From Halichoerus grypus (Eukaryota > Chordata > Mammalia > Carnivora > Phocidae), in contig NC_135714.1 of assembly GCF_964656455.1 (NCBI RefSeq), positions 58,181,850 to 58,245,849 on the forward strand: a DNA stretch of 64,000 nucleotides, given 5' to 3'. The position numbers were made by a program, and so were the translations under genes. Below, piece by piece: positions 41,771 to 56,300 of the stretch (the first letter of the stretch is position 1; each line of letters opens with the position of its first letter). Below the pieces are notes generated by a model. That model searched no databases. It had not been told where the DNA came from and was given only the letters and a program-made list of their open reading frames with translations.

Positions 41771-43814
41771 CTGGGCTCCAAATTCATTCACAGCTGTTGG
41801 TTCTGTGAAAATGGATATGGACCCTTTAAATGAAATGCTTCCTTTACGTTTTGCATGATGTGCTTCGTCAGTAGAGGGCGCTGAAGAAACACTGTAGGAG
41901 GAAGTTCGGGCTTTCCTGACTCCAGGGGTAGACTGGCAAGGCTTCTGGGAGGTGGACTTTTTTCCTCCACTGCTTTGCCCAGTGTGCTTTCTCCAGGGCT
42001 AGTTGCCTGTGCAGCTTTCTTTCCCATTTGTGTCCCCAACCCCTTCTCCAGCTTTTTATTTTGTTCGTGGCAGCATAGCCTGGAGCTGAGTGCAGGTCTA
42101 TGCCCTCGCACAAATCTCTGCTCTCTGCTCCCCCTCCTCAGCTTCGTAGACGCTGCCGCCCAAATCATGCACAGAGTTGCACTGGGTTCCTGCAAAGGAA
42201 GCCCCTTTAGCTCCTAGTCCAGACACACCTGCAGCAGTACCCGATTCTTTCTTTGGGCCTCCAAACTTCCCGCAGACCTCCAGACACAGACACGATGTGA
42301 TCTGGGCCTTGGGTCTGCAGAGAATCCCCAAGGCCCTCTGCACACGTGCCCACTTACCCCAGCTGCTCCGCACCCCAAAAGGCTGTTCTTGTTTGTCCTA
42401 TGACTGTGGCGCTGGCAAGCAGCGAACTTCTCCTCTACCATGGGCTGCAACCACAGCCTCTCTGGTGAATTCCGAACCCCTGATTCCAAACTTTCCCTTT
42501 TGGGGGTCCTCTTCCTCAGCCTTAGGGTACCTTTTAGAGCTCTCTTTCTTTCTATTCTCCTATCATCCTAGCTCAATTCTTTATATTAAACTTCTGCTTA
42601 AATTACTGTGTTTCTATCTCCTTATTGGACACAGACTAATACAGTTGATCACCATTAAGATACAAGTCCCCCCCCCACACACACACACTTAGTAGCTATT
42701 TGTATTTCCTCTCCTGTGATTTTACTTTTTATGTGGTTTCTTTTTTTTTCTATCCACATCTTGGTATTTTTCTTACATATCTTGTAGGCTTTCAATATAT
42801 TAATGATTAATCTGTCATTTATGGCAGGCACTTGACACTACTTAAAATTTTTTATAAGTATACTGAATTTTAACTATTTCATTTGCCCCATTTTGGCAAG
42901 ATGAGATCATTTTCTTATTAACTGATAGCTGGAAGGATAGTGAAGCAAGCCTCTGTTTTCCTCAAGAGAAGATTTCCTAGGACTTGAAGGTCATAGCCCA
43001 CTTTTACTTTGATCTGGTTTAGGTTTCGGTTTTGGTGCCACTAAGAAGTAATACCTTTATCTTAAAAAGGTGTTGCATTTTAATTTTGATAATTAATCTT
43101 CCAGCTTGGGCTTATTACATACAACCCTTCTCCCTTAGTACATGTAATGTGCCCAAACAATTTACTACAATGCTTAGGAGGAGTGCAAATGGACATAGTT
43201 TAGAGAATCGAACAGTGTTGCTTAAAACTCCATTCTAACGTAGAGTTCATAAATAAAATCATAGATGATACTTGTGGCATTCTCAGTGTTTGTTTGTTTT
43301 CCAATTGCTTTCAGCTGACTTTTAAGTACCTTGACAGTTGACTCATGGACTGAGTTGTCTTGGAGAAAAAGAGCAGAACTCCAGATCCCTTGCCTACCTT
43401 CAGCTACAAGTTCTGCATTATCCGTTGTGTTCATTTGGCAACAAATGGTTACTGTGGGCCAAATCTTGTCCTAGCTGATTAAATATATTAAATCTCTGTG
43501 GCATACTTGTTTGGAAAAATAAAGAAAACTACTTCAACTGACATTAAAAATGCTTAAGAATACTTTTGAAAGTCATGAGTAGAACAGAGTGGGGTATAAA
43601 AGGGCTCAGGTTGAGAAAATTGCAATTTAGATTTCTTAACAGAGCCCATAAGCTTTTCCATCCCAAAGGACAGATAGCTCTAATGTTACAGATAGCCAAA
43701 AGCCACCGACCATATAGAGACAGTCCTGGATTTCGTAAAGATGCTAGAGTTTTCAGGGAGCTGCGAAACACTGTCCCGCTCTGATTCCTTGGTAGGGTGA
43801 GAATGTGCTTCTTT

Positions 43815-43820
43815 TTTATT
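43815..43820 (-). promoter_or_regulatory. Candidate RASSF6 poly(A) signal
   Basis: AATAAA on the minus strand about 410 bases after the RASSF6 stop. It is the first canonical hexamer noticed downstream. Use is not shown, and a more distal site is equally possible. Confidence 0.35.
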
Positions 43821-44229
43821 TCAAGAGCTGGCAATGCTCAGTGTGCCCACTTCTGAATCATTTCAGAATCAGTTGATGATGCTCTAGTTCTCTTGACAGT
43901 TTGAGCTAAAAGAAGCTTAAGTTACATGACATCTGAAGACACCATTTAGATTCGGGTTCACTGAGTGTTTTACTATTAAAGTATTTGGAATACACAGTAT
44001 CCAAGCTTGTTTCAGTTACTGAAACTAAATTCAAGCCCCTTTCAGTGCAACTGTGAACCCTAGTTAACCTCATCACTTCAAAGGGAGACAAGCTTTTTTG
44101 ACATTCAATTTCCCACAGATTCCAGTTCATATATATTTGTATGCATGCAAGGGTCGAATGCATGCATTCATCAAATAGTAATATCCCTCTGATTCTCTTG
44201 AAGTGTTTTAGCAATTGCAGCTTGTACTG

Positions 44230-44305
44230 CTAAACCGCTGTCTCCGTTTTTCCTACCCGTTTACTGTGAAGACATTTCAGTATAATAGCCTTTTCTGTAC
44301 TGAAT
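44230..44305 (-). CDS. RASSF6: RASSF6 last coding exon
   Basis: Acceptor CTCATTTTCAG; one base completes a lysine codon, then [20 protein letters not shown] and ETAV, stop TAG at 44232-44230. Human ends [24 protein letters not shown], so the match is clear but the tail has diverged. A SINE lies 30 bp upstream of the exon in the preceding intron. Confidence 0.95.
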
Positions 44306-47300
44306 CTGAAAATGAGAAGGAGAAAAAGAGTTATTTTTTTAATGTTTTTTTTTTTTATTTATTTATTCATGAAAGTCAGAGAGAGAGAGAGAGAGAGAGA
44401 GGCAGAGGCAGAGGGAGAAGCAGGCTCCCCGCCTAGCAGGGAGCCCGATGCGGGACTCGATCCCAGGACCCTAGGATCATGACCTGAGCCGAAGGCAGAC
44501 GCTTAACCATCTGAGCCACCCAGGCGCCCGAGAAAAAGAGTTATTAAAAATTGAACACATTTTGTGCCCTGGACCTATTAAAGGAATAGGCACCCGGCAT
44601 GCATGCTCCTGACTTACTTGGTTATTGTTCTTTGGATCTCTCTCTTCTCTTCTTCATTTAATCTTTGAAGGATGGATTCCAGGAGAGAAAAATGAAAGTT
44701 AATGTACTGAGCCACCTGGAAAGGGAAAAAACAAAATGAAACCAAAAAGAAAGCAGATTCTGTGAGAGGTGCTGAGTCAGGAGAAAGCAAAGACAGATTT
44801 GGGGTGACAGGATCCATACATCACTGCTAATTTCTTCTGCATCTTTCTCCATGAGGAAAATGCGAGCATTGTCTTTGGAAGGTCCCTGCAGGAGCCTATG
44901 CAGTAGCGGGACATCTGTCTTCTTTAGCCGTCTCTGCTCTGCAAAGGAAAACAAGAACCAACCATAGTCAGGGATCCATCCTAGAGAAAGAAAGATACGT
45001 TGTCCACTCATTTTCTTTCTTCAGCTCACGTTGGAAGAAGACCTAAAAACATACAACAGGAGGCACTTATTCAGATGAGTAAATTAAATCAAAACCTTTA
45101 AAAAAAAAAAAAAACTACAAATGGACTCCTTTCTCTTGCTATCTCTTAAATTTGACCTGTATCTCAGATTCTAATTCAGCCTTGCCTTTGGTTCAGATGT
45201 TCAGACAAATTAGTTCTACTTATGCTTTTATCAAGCAACACACCCAAAAACTTTATAATTTTTCATTCATTCAACAAATTTTTATTGATTCTTTACTAGT
45301 TCAGTTACTGTATTTCCATCTTCCCAGTTGTTCAGGTCCAAAACTTTGTAATTATCTTCAATGATTCCCTTGTTTCTCACCCCAATCCAATCCTTGGATC
45401 TTCCTTAAAAATATATTCATAGGGGAGCCTGGGTGGCTCAGTCAGTTAAGTGTCTGCTTTCGGCTCAGGTAATGGCTCCAGGGTCCTGGGATCAAGCCAG
45501 CGTTGGGCTCCCTACTCAGCCGGGAGTCTGCTTCTCCCTCTTCCTCTGCCCCTCCCCCTGCTTGTGTGCACACACTCTCTCTGTGTCAAATAAATAAATA
45601 AAATCTAAGAAGAAAATATATTCATAATGTTTTTCACATCATGGGTATTTTTATTATTTCATTCATCTGACGGCTTCACCCATTCAGCCATAATAATGAG
45701 ATGAGAAAGAAAGTAACTTCCAATCTGGCATATTCCCAGAACTTCAAATTTCCAAAAGTTATAAATACTCCCACCCACCAAAGCACTTCCAGCTTTCTGT
45801 CAAAATAGTTTCACATCCGCAATTTCATTTTTATCAGAATGAAACATGAACAGAACACAGTGCCCTTACATTCATCTCCTTTTCTCCTTCCTCAAATATT
45901 TTTTGAGTTCCGACTATGTTTCAGGCATTGTTTTCTGTGCTGGGCACCTTATAAAAGAAAGCAGAATAAAATCACTTCCCTCATGGACCTTACATTCTAG
46001 TGGAGGACACAGAGGCTAAGGAAAGATAAACCAATAAAACACATCATGTATTAGTGATAAGTATTCAGAAGAAAAATAAAGCAAGGAAAGGGGTAGAAGA
46101 ATGTGTATGTGTAAATAGGTGTGTACAGGGGACACGTATGCAATTATGGATAGGGTGGCTGAGAAAGGCCTCACTGAAGACGTAACATTTAAATAAAGAC
46201 TGAAGGAGGTGAGGTATGGAATCATGGAGCTATTTGGGGGAAGTGTGTCCCAAACAGAGTAAGTAAATAAGTCAGTCACTCCACAGGTCAGTGCATGCCT
46301 AATGCTATCAAAGAGCAGCAAGGGACGAGGGTGACTAACATGAAGATGAGGGAAGGGTTATTCAAAGTTGAAGACAACATGTAGTGGGACCAGCATAAAA
46401 CTCTGGAAGCATAAAACAGTGGAAGACAGACCACTGGAGGATTTGAGAAGTGATGTGATATGGTCTGTCTTACATTGTTAAAGAACAGTCTGTCTGCTAT
46501 GTTGAAATAGACTGAAAGGGGAAAAGGGTAGACAAGTTAGTCCTTTCTACATTGTCATTTATGAAATCAATTACCTTGGGCTCTTAATAGTTTTAAGAAT
46601 CAGAACTGTTCTCATCCCCTGGGTGGGATTGCAGAGGATCTAGAGCAAAATTAAAGTTAATATTATCCATTCTTGTTTCCACAGAGTCAGAGTTCATTGC
46701 TTTAATTCCTCTACATTTCTGAAGCGAGGGAGAAGCCCGGTAATTTAGCTCATCTTATTCACGCACTAGAATCCTCTTCTGACCTCTACATCTTATATTA
46801 ACTTGGTTTTGCATCCTCAGTTTGTTGCATTCTTAATATTACAGAGCAAGGTTTCTTGCTTCACAAATTTGCTTCTGGGATAATTATTAGAAATACATAT
46901 TCCCAGACTGGGATTCTTGGATCTGGATGGCTTGGGAATCTGTATTTTTAATGAACTTCTCAGGTAATTCTGAAATGCCCTAGAATTTGAAAAACACTGT
47001 TATAGATCATGGGCTTAGTGGATACAAGGTGTTAAAACACACCTGTCTTTATTTTCCAGATTGATACCTAAACAGGTGCTAGAGGTTCCATTCTTTTCTC
47101 TGTTCCTGATCCCTAACAGGTGCTAGTTACGATTATCTTCTGTTCTGGAGTTTATGTACGAGAATTTTTGACACCAAAAAAAGAAAAAATAAATAAAACA
47201 TGATTTTTACAGATAAAATTTTAAAGAACTACATTTTTGCGGTGAAAAATAGACATTTTTTTCTGATTATAAAAATAACTCCTTCTGTCAGGGAGGGAAA

Positions 47301-50300
47301 AGAGGGTGAGAGAGGTACAAATTTTCAGTTATTAGAAGAATAAGTTCTGAGGATCTAATGTCCAGCTTGGTGACTAGAGTTAATAATATGGTATTGTATG
47401 TTCGAAAGTTGCTGAGAGTAGATCTGAAGTATTCTCTCTCTCTCACACACACACACACAAAGCTTTATGTGATGTGACGGATGTGTTAATTATCTCGATC
47501 TTGGTAATCATCCCATAATGTAAAAGTATATCAAATAATCACATTATATACTTTAAGTATATACAATTATATTTGTCAATTATTCCCAATTATCCCTCAA
47601 TAAAGTTTTAAAAAAACCACACATGCTATTATAAGTTGAAACTACAGAGACAAGTGTAAGACAGAAAGTAAAAAGCACCTGGAATCCCAGAATTTTGAGA
47701 CCATCAGCCTTACCCTTCGTGTGGCCATCCCTTCGTATACGTCTTTATGCGCACACACAAACACACAATACATAAAGGTGGTCGTGTGAAACTTGCTATT
47801 TTTATTGTAGCCATGTTTTTAAAAATGGTTTACTTTTTTTTTTTTTTTTTTTGCTTCTCTGTTCCTCCTTTTTCTGTACTCTACTCTGTATCACCCTAAC
47901 ACCCTAGCTGGGTAATCGATGTTCATGATTTGATATTTATCATTTCATACCTTTCTCCCTGATCATATGATCTTATATACCACATGTTGAAACGGGATTT
48001 GTAATTCTTTTAAAAAAACGGGATCATATTATAGACATTTGTAGGCATGTTGAGTTTTTCACATAATCAATATTATGGAATTCCCTCCATTTAACTGGTA
48101 TACATCTAACACACTCCATTTAATGGCTGCCTAACAACGACTTATTTAATCATTCTCCTATGACAGGTGACTTTGTCTTTAATTTTTTGTCGTTATAAAT
48201 AGCCTTGCACATAAATCTATAGGTATTAGTCCTTTTATTTTTGTGGAGTAGATTCCCACCAGTGGGATTGCCAGGTTAAAGGATATGTATCCTGTAAATG
48301 TTAATAATGTTAGAATGAGTTCCAAAAAAGTAAAGACAGTCATATTTTCACGAGCGTTGCATGAAAATACCCTTTTACCCTTCACCACACAGACATAGGT
48401 AGAATCCTTCTGAAACATATTGCCAATCTGCTAAATGTGAGATAATATTGCATTGTGGGTTCTATTTTCATTGAATTGTCTTTTTGTTATAATTTTGCAA
48501 GAACTCTGATATTATAGGTATTAATCTTTTATCTGATAGTTTTCATAATCTACTCTGTGTCTTTTACATTTTTATACAGTCTATTTCTGCTTTTTATTTT
48601 ATACCTTTTAGTTTTTTCCTAAACAAGGAGAATATGAATATATATGTACACACACCCTTAGGATTTTTAAAATTTATATTATATTTCTTATACTTTAAGC
48701 TTTCAATTTATAAGGGCTTTAGTCTGGTATATTTTTAAAGACCCAACTTTCATTTTCTTACAGTTGTCCTGGCATCAAAAATTATTATTTTATTCTGTTC
48801 AATTTCCAACTCAAACATTCTGACACTTAAACTATAACTGGAGATATTTCTACAATTTAACAATTTTAGGGTTTTCAAAAATACCATTCAGTATTGCCTT
48901 AGCTTTTTCTCTAATCTCTCTTTCATCCCTGCTCTCAGCACCCCACATGTAGCCTCTTCCCAATGTCTTGCTGCTAACCTTTTGCTCCCGACCCCCGAGC
49001 TGTGCATATTTTCCTCTACTGAGGGAGAGAGAACACTCCTAACAGTGTGGCAGTTACTGTGCTAAGCAAGCGGTAATAACAAGAGAAATGCTATGCATTG
49101 ATGACTCCAGTGAGAGCTAGAATGAGAAGGGAAAGCCAAAAAGAGGTATAGAGTCAAGGACTTCAATGCATAACAGTTCTTGGGAACTTTCACAGACAAC
49201 CCCCCTGCCCCACCCCGGGGCTCTGACTGACATTCAGGTAATTAAATGTCTGGCCAACAAGCAAACTCTTTTGTATTATAAGCTCTTCTAGGGTACCTTA
49301 TTCTTGAGTCATCTTCCTCTGAAATTGTGAAATATAAATAACCTTCTAAAACACCCTCCCCTTTTCCTTCTTTCTCCTTTCCTTCCCTTTCTTCCACAGA
49401 ATGAGGTTTAACTGCTCTTCTGCCTTCCCTACGGGCAGAAAACTACAGCATCCCGGAATCCTATTAAAAGAGTGATCAAGCTTACCTCCTGTTGCAAAAA
49501 TAATGTAAAGTGCAAAATCTTGGGCACTATTTTCAATCTGTCAATGGAAAAAAAAATAAAAGAACATGAATTCTTTCATATTTGATGGATTGGTCATTGT
49601 CAGATGTTTTCTAAGCTAACCAGACCCAGATTACCTACCTGTTTCCTCACTTTCATTTTGCACTTTTAGACATGAAAACTTCTCTACTCCCTAGGAATAA
49701 TGTAATTTCTCAAGGCTCAATTATGAAAAGATGTGATACATAAGAGGATTCTTCAGAACTGAACAACTTAATTTAGATTTACATGTTCATAGGTCTTTTT
49801 CAAAGAGTGCATTTGTGTATCTACAGTTAAATTATATTCAAGAGAGTTATAGCTCAGTTTCATGATAAAGATCACCTTAAATTTTTGGAGAAGTTGCTCT
49901 ATTACGTCTTCAGTCCTCATATTACTGTTTATTCTGACCTTAGTTTCTGATCCAAAGGCTGGAGTAAAAATCGATGTCTGGGAAGGAAACAAAATTCTTA
50001 AAATTACATCAAACTAACAGGAGTCAATATGTTGAACCTGGCCTTCTTATGCGCAAAGAAAAAAATCCCAAATCACCAGTTTGAAAATTTTGTTCTCTTG
50101 TGCTTGCTTTCTTTGTTGTTGTTGGGATATTATGTATTCTTTTAAGCAGCTTTACATCGTTTCTAGAGTAAGTTAGGTAAAACATCATTTGAGGATGTTC
50201 GAAACATTTTCTTTTCTTTTCTTTTTTTTTTAAGATTTTATTTATTTATTTGACAGAGAGAGACACAGCGAGAGAGGGAACACAAGCAGAGGGAGTGGGA

Positions 50301-53300
50301 GAGGGAGAAGCAGGCTTCCCGCCGAACAGGGACCATTCTTCCTGTGGTTCAAGATTTTAAAATAAATTAATTATGACTAAACACAAATAAAAAGTAATAT
50401 GAGTAGTGTTCCAAGACTCTAAAATGAGGTGGGGGGGCGCCTGGGTGGCTCAGTCGTTGAGCGTCTGCCTTCGGCTCAGGTCATGATCCCAGGGTCCTGG
50501 GATTGAGTCCCGCATCGGGCTCCCTGCTCGGCGGGAAGCCTGCTTCTCCCTCTCCCATTCCCCCTGCTTGTGTTCCTGCTCTCGCTGTGTCTCTCTCTGT
50601 CAAATAAATAAATAAAATCTTAAAAAAATAAATAAATAAAATGAGGTGGGTTCAGCAGACATGTAGCATCTGTATGAATTGAAATATGGATATAGAAATA
50701 ATTTTTCGAAGTAGATATATAGAGGATATCTGGAATAAACTCTTGCTAAGTTTGAGAAAATTCAATGTTTGTGCACATTGTGAGGCATTGATGAGTCACT
50801 CTATGACACATATGACCAGTGCTGATGAGTTCTGTGGTGCCCTGGAGACCCATATGTTCATCTGGCACTGAGGGGAGGGTATATGTGATTTCATTTTGTT
50901 TATATGAAGAATATTTATGGAGTTTGGCAACAGCGCTAGATTGGGATAGGACCTAGATCACAGTGTCTTCTAACTCCAACTTTGTCAACCCCTTAACATT
51001 AAGGCCTAAACAGACCTCTTTAGGATTTCATTTATAAAATAAGAGCGTGGGACTAGATGATCTCCAAGAGCCCTTCCAAAGTGCCAACATACAATGAATT
51101 TGGAATCATGTTTTTCAGAGCGTTAGATTAGTTTTGTTGGCCAAAACACACAATAGAAGAAAATCATTTATTCTTATTGCAAGGATAGAAATATACCACA
51201 GGTCAAGTCAGTAGTCGTAACTTATGTACAAATACCATAATCTAAGCCTCTAATATGGGTATTATTCATGTCCTGACAATCTTGGTGTTCTCATGGGGTT
51301 TTGTGACATTAAAACACATCTTACAACGACATCAACTTAAACTCCTAGATGCCTCTCACGGCAGATCCATTGATACAGTGCTTTGGGGCTTGGGGCTTTG
51401 TTTTGTGGCATCTGTAGGACATATGTGTAGTTCCAGCTCGATCTCTGTTAACCAACAACAATAAAGCTAATGTAAATTGAGTTCTTCCTTTGTGCCACAC
51501 ACTGTGCTGAGTGCTTAGCTCACCTCATTCCATTTGGTCCCATCAACCTTGCAAAGTAGGAAGGATGAAGGAATGACAGCTAAGAGATGGAGGTATTTTT
51601 TAACTTTGCTCAGCAAGAATTGGAAATCAGGTTGTCAAGCCGCAGCACCCAAGCACTTAGCCACTATACAGTGCTGCCAACTTAGGGCCAATGTCATTCT
51701 TAGCACAGCGGGGGGGAGGGGGGTTCCCATCTGGAAGCTGCTCATTTGGAACAGGGGGTTTTCACAGCCTTCTTTAACACAAATCACCCCCACAAGATGA
51801 TGACACAGCATAATTATGAGGCATAGAAACCAGGGCAATTGGTAGTTGCACATCTCTGGGGGACTGTCAATATTACTCTATGGCTAAGAGGAAATTCTGG
51901 AGCCAGAAAAGTGCCTAATTTGATCAAAGAATTCACAAGGGAGGTTTCTCCCCACCAGCCTCCAAAGGCACGCTATGGCTATGTTCCCAAGGTAGAAGAA
52001 GGAATAAGGCAGAAAGCCCTCCAGGAGAAAAGCTTCAGATGAATGAGTTAACATTTGTATTAAAGGGCTTAGAATGATACCTGGCACAGAGTAAGTGCTT
52101 TTTAAGTATTTATTAAATGAATGGATGAATAATTGCTGAAGTACATGACATGAAAAATTTGAGTTCTAGGGAAAAAAATCATATATTTCCTACCTTCAGC
52201 AAAGTGAAATGTCTTACAAAAACGGTGGAAAGGAACACATAAATTTAACACATTAAGTGAAGAATCAGAATACAAATTATATCTAAAGTACAACTATGCT
52301 TGCATAAAAAAATATGTATATATGTACAAGGCCTGGAATGGAACGTGGTGAAATGAGAAATTTGATTTATTGGAATAACAGGTCTGCGGCTGGTTTTCTT
52401 TCTTTATTTAAATGTTAGTGTTCAAATGTACTTGGAACCAATCTCTCCTGTGGCACTTGCATTATTCAAATGCCATTGATTGATGTATGGGTTTCCTTGC
52501 CCGAGACCTGAGTTCCATGATGGCAAAGGCATGGACTGAGTCATCTTGCTATTCCCAGTGCTTGGCGCAGAGCCGCTCCTGAGATAGGGTTCACCCATCA
52601 CGTTGGTTAACACTTGGGGTCTGGACTCAGACACAGCTGGATTCAAGTTCAGAGCTGCTACTCAAAAGGTGTGTGCCCTAACACAAATTACTTACCCTCT
52701 GTGACCCTCAATGAACGCATCTAAGGGAGGGAAAATAATGGTACCTATTTCATGGGATTGTTTTAGTGATTAATGAGATAATTCATCAAAATCCAATTTA
52801 AAACAGTTTAATACCTAACCCAGAGAGAGTACCCGATAAATATCAGATACACGACCACTAGTTTACAATGGCTATTTTTAATTGTAAGTTGAATTGAGTG
52901 GTCTTGTTAGAAAAACAGACATTATTTTAAAGGACATGAATGGAATTATAACTCACTTCATGGTTATAGAAGTGCCCGTTAATAGAGGCCCTGTGCTTCT
53001 GTAAGTTTTTTCTGTCCACCATCGGAGGCTTCATCCTTTTTCTCACCAGGGTTGCTTCGCTCATGGTGCGATACAGCAGTGGGGATTCTGGCTCTTCTTT
53101 TGCATAAGGTTTCAGAGTGCTACTATGATAAGATAAATAACCTGGGAAGAATAAAGGTTATAAGGCCATATCATTTAGCCACCTACCTCTTTGGGTGGAT
53201 TTGTATATGTATTTGATAAGAAAATATGTAGCTAAGCAGTGAACTATAATGTTTTCAAACAGTAGGAAACTGTTCCATTTTACCTTGGGATTTTAAAAAA

Positions 53301-56300
53301 TTTCCTATTGTAATTAGCATATCACCCAATAGGCATGAGATATTTCATCTTTCTCTAGCACTGGTGCTTAGATACCGATAGATTTTTATGGTAGCTTTGA
53401 TGCCAAGAAATTGGGATTCCCCTGGGTTTAGATGGGTGTTTTCAAAGGGCTAACAGGAAGGACCCGTATATAAAAGATGCCAACAGCCATCAGACAAAGA
53501 TAAGGGAATCTTGGAAGGAGCATCATGTTTGTTATTGAATGTGGGTTGTTATGGAGACGGCAGAAAGGACTGCATTGAGAAAGGCTTGGAAAAAATACAT
53601 AAACATTGGAAGCTGTTAGTTGATTCATGAAGATAATGTCGGCAGGATACCCTTTTCCGTCTGAAGTCAGCTTGGTAATAGGACCAGCCCAGAAATGTGA
53701 ACCCTGCCCCCAGCCTCAGTCATCAGCTCCTTCCTCCTTGGATCTCCATATATTATATGAAAACCAAATCTATGTAGGATACATAATATCAGGCCTGACA
53801 CTTAGCAGAGTCTCAGTAAGTGACAACTCCTAATATTACTACTATCACATCATCATTATGGCTCCTGAGGTCACATGTCATAGGAGCTGCCATTTACCAT
53901 TGGTTTGTCAAGTTCGATATGAACTTATCTGATGTTCACGCTGATTTCTCTTTTTAAAATAAATGCTTGAAATGACTCTATCAAATATAGTGATTCCAGT
54001 ATATCTGCCTCTTTCTGGGAAGTGGTGTTATGTGACTATCTATTAACTAAAACATTCAACTTCTAAAAAGATGTAGAATCCAATCTGAGGGGATTGGTCC
54101 AACATAAAAAGCTACTGAGTATAATAAATGATCCTAATCCTTGGGGAAAATATTAAAGAATTTTATGTATACAAATTTATTCAAACCATTAGCTTTCCCT
54201 AATCTAGTAAATCTAAGTGATTTGATGTAATTTTAAAAATGGTATTTTTATATAGTAAAGTAAGGTTCTTAAACATCATATGAGCACTGTAGTGACTTAA
54301 ATTAGTATGATCCTAAGAGATTTTTTTTTTTTATTAAATGGTGGTGTGTAAAATGTTAAACCTCAGAGAAACATTTAGGATTCATGCTTTACATTAAAAA
54401 AGAAGTCTCTCCATTAGGAAGAATTTGATATTTACCTTCTTGGGAATTTGTTGCTTCAGACGCTGGAATCTGGGTCCTGTCCAGATCACTAATACGGTAA
54501 AGATCATCAAACTCTCCCCAGCGTGTCATTCCCCTGAAAAGTAATAAATCTTGTAAATGACATCAATTCTATTCATGATGGTTTTCAGACTTATAGTATT
54601 AATATAGTACTGAGGGCCTGCATAGGTAGCCATATCCTAAATTATGACAATTTTATGATATTATTAAAATTATATTTATACCAGAATGGTCAGCATGTGT
54701 TTTTCCATACTGATTTTAAGCAAATCTGATATAATAATTCAGTTATACCCTGAAAGGCAAGGTTGTATAGATTCTATAAAATGTGTATTCAAATGGAATT
54801 AGTAGAAATCAACATAATCCATTGTTCCACAGATATCTCACAATGTTCTTGGGAGAGTTTAGATATAAAAGTGTTCTTTCTGCCTATATGCTTTGAGTTC
54901 CTATTGTATTCAGAGCCTTTTTAGGTAGAGTGGCTCTCAGTAAGATGTGGTGCCCACTTTTAAAGCTCTTTACTACTATGAATGCAATTTACAAAGGAGG
55001 AAAGTGTATGAGAAACTTCTTTTCTAAAACATTATGATTTATATATAGGATACTAATAATTTTCAATGCATTCTAGTGATTAGAATACATAAAGCTGGGC
55101 AACTACTTATTTTTACCAGCAGGGCCAAGAGTCACCTTTACTTTATTTATCTGGTCTTAGTCAAGTTACTTATCTTCTCTGTGCCTTTGTGTCCTTACAT
55201 ATAAAATGGGGATGATACTAGTAGGAGGTAGGATAGGGCTGCTGAGAAGATTAAATGAGATAATGTGTAAAATTCTTCAAACAGTGCCCGGTATGCATAG
55301 TAAGCATGCAGTATGTGTTAAAAGTTATCAAAATCCTCCTCATCTTCATTATCATCCTCATCATCATCACCTGTATCCATTTCATGGTAGGCCAGGAACC
55401 ATTAGGGATCTAAGATATTCCTGGGTCTCTCTAGGTTAATGGATACTATTACTGCTGGGACTGGTCTTATTCTTACTAAAAATCTCTTCCATAATGTCTG
55501 TTTTCCTTATGACCAAAACCCATAAGTGGGGGCACATACTCTTTCCAAATGTGGCATTTGTAGCACTAATTCTATCCAAATGTCACTGGTGGCAACAGTA
55601 ACGAAAAATTCTTCTTCAGACTAGTGATGGTGAACATGACAAACATGATTTTCTCCCTTGATCTTTGAATCCTTTTGATGTCTTTTTATAACTTTTATAT
55701 TATTTGAGCCTCATACTAGTCTTATGATGTAAATAAGGTAACCCTAATGTATTTGTTAGTTAATTTTTCCATAAGCTCTACTATCCAGAAGATAGCCAGT
55801 TAAATGTCAGAAAAGTCCAAGAACTATGGGTAATAACGAACTCAAAGGAGACCTATTCAGGTCCTGACTCAGAATCAAGTTATTCTTTTCTTTTTTTTTA
55901 AGATTTTATTTATTTATTTGACAGAGAGAGAGACAGCGAGAGCAGGAACACAAGCAGGGGGAGTGGGAGAGGGAGAAGCAGGCTTCCCGCGGAGCAGGGA
56001 GCCCGATGCGGGGCTCGATCCCAGGACCCTGGGATCATGACCTGAGCTGAAGGCAGAGGCTTAACGACTGGGCCATCCAGGTGCCCCAGAATCAAGTTAT
56101 TCTTAAACTAAATAAAATTACCCATCTTCCCCAATCTATAAGAGATTAATTATCACAAGGAGGCAGATGTTATTATCATAGAAAGAGTGTTAGCAATGGG
56201 GAAGGCTCAATACCAATGAAAAGCGGAAACTAAAATGGGAAGGCAACCTGAAGCTATTTCATATGGGGAAGATGAGAATGCCCAAGAGCACCACACCAGT

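Larger units (their letters stand above)
36620..44229. other. Convergent intergenic region ARG / RASSF6, including both 3' UTRs
   Basis: Both genes end towards this 7.6 kb stretch. It holds SINEs at 38492 and 40937, MIR-like pieces (about 37640-37790 and 39380-39600), an old repeat (about 40330-40860), a LINE-like relic (about 41190-41770) and AT palindromes near 38080-38150. The RASSF6 3' UTR starts at 44229 and runs leftward. No convincing poly(A) signal for ARG was found within 700 bp of its stop. Confidence 0.75.
44939..49485 (-). other. RASSF6 intron between RA-domain exons
   Basis: Holds a SINE (45422), an ancestral mammalian repeat (about 45890-46545), a MER5A-like relic (about 46850-47000), an AC repeat near 47444 and an old LINE-like stretch (about 47630-48540) with a 20-base T-run near 47830. 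The remainder is unremarkable. Confidence 0.75.
49978..52956 (-). other. RASSF6 intron before the RA domain
   Basis: Contains a truncated SINE and a full SINE in opposite orientation (50222-50637) and MIR-like pieces (about 51480-51660 and 52600-52870). A G-rich run lies at about 51709-51724. The rest is unassigned. Confidence 0.75.

Noticed and set aside
42177..42692. Longest open frame of the window (171 codons)
   Set aside because: Overlapped by open frames on the other strand, low-complexity, ends in a CA repeat, and resembles no protein I know; a GC-richer intergenic stretch explains it.
44658..45011. Minus-strand 117-codon frame as an independent gene
   Set aside because: Its central part is a RASSF6 exon (44938-44820), read on into introns on both sides.
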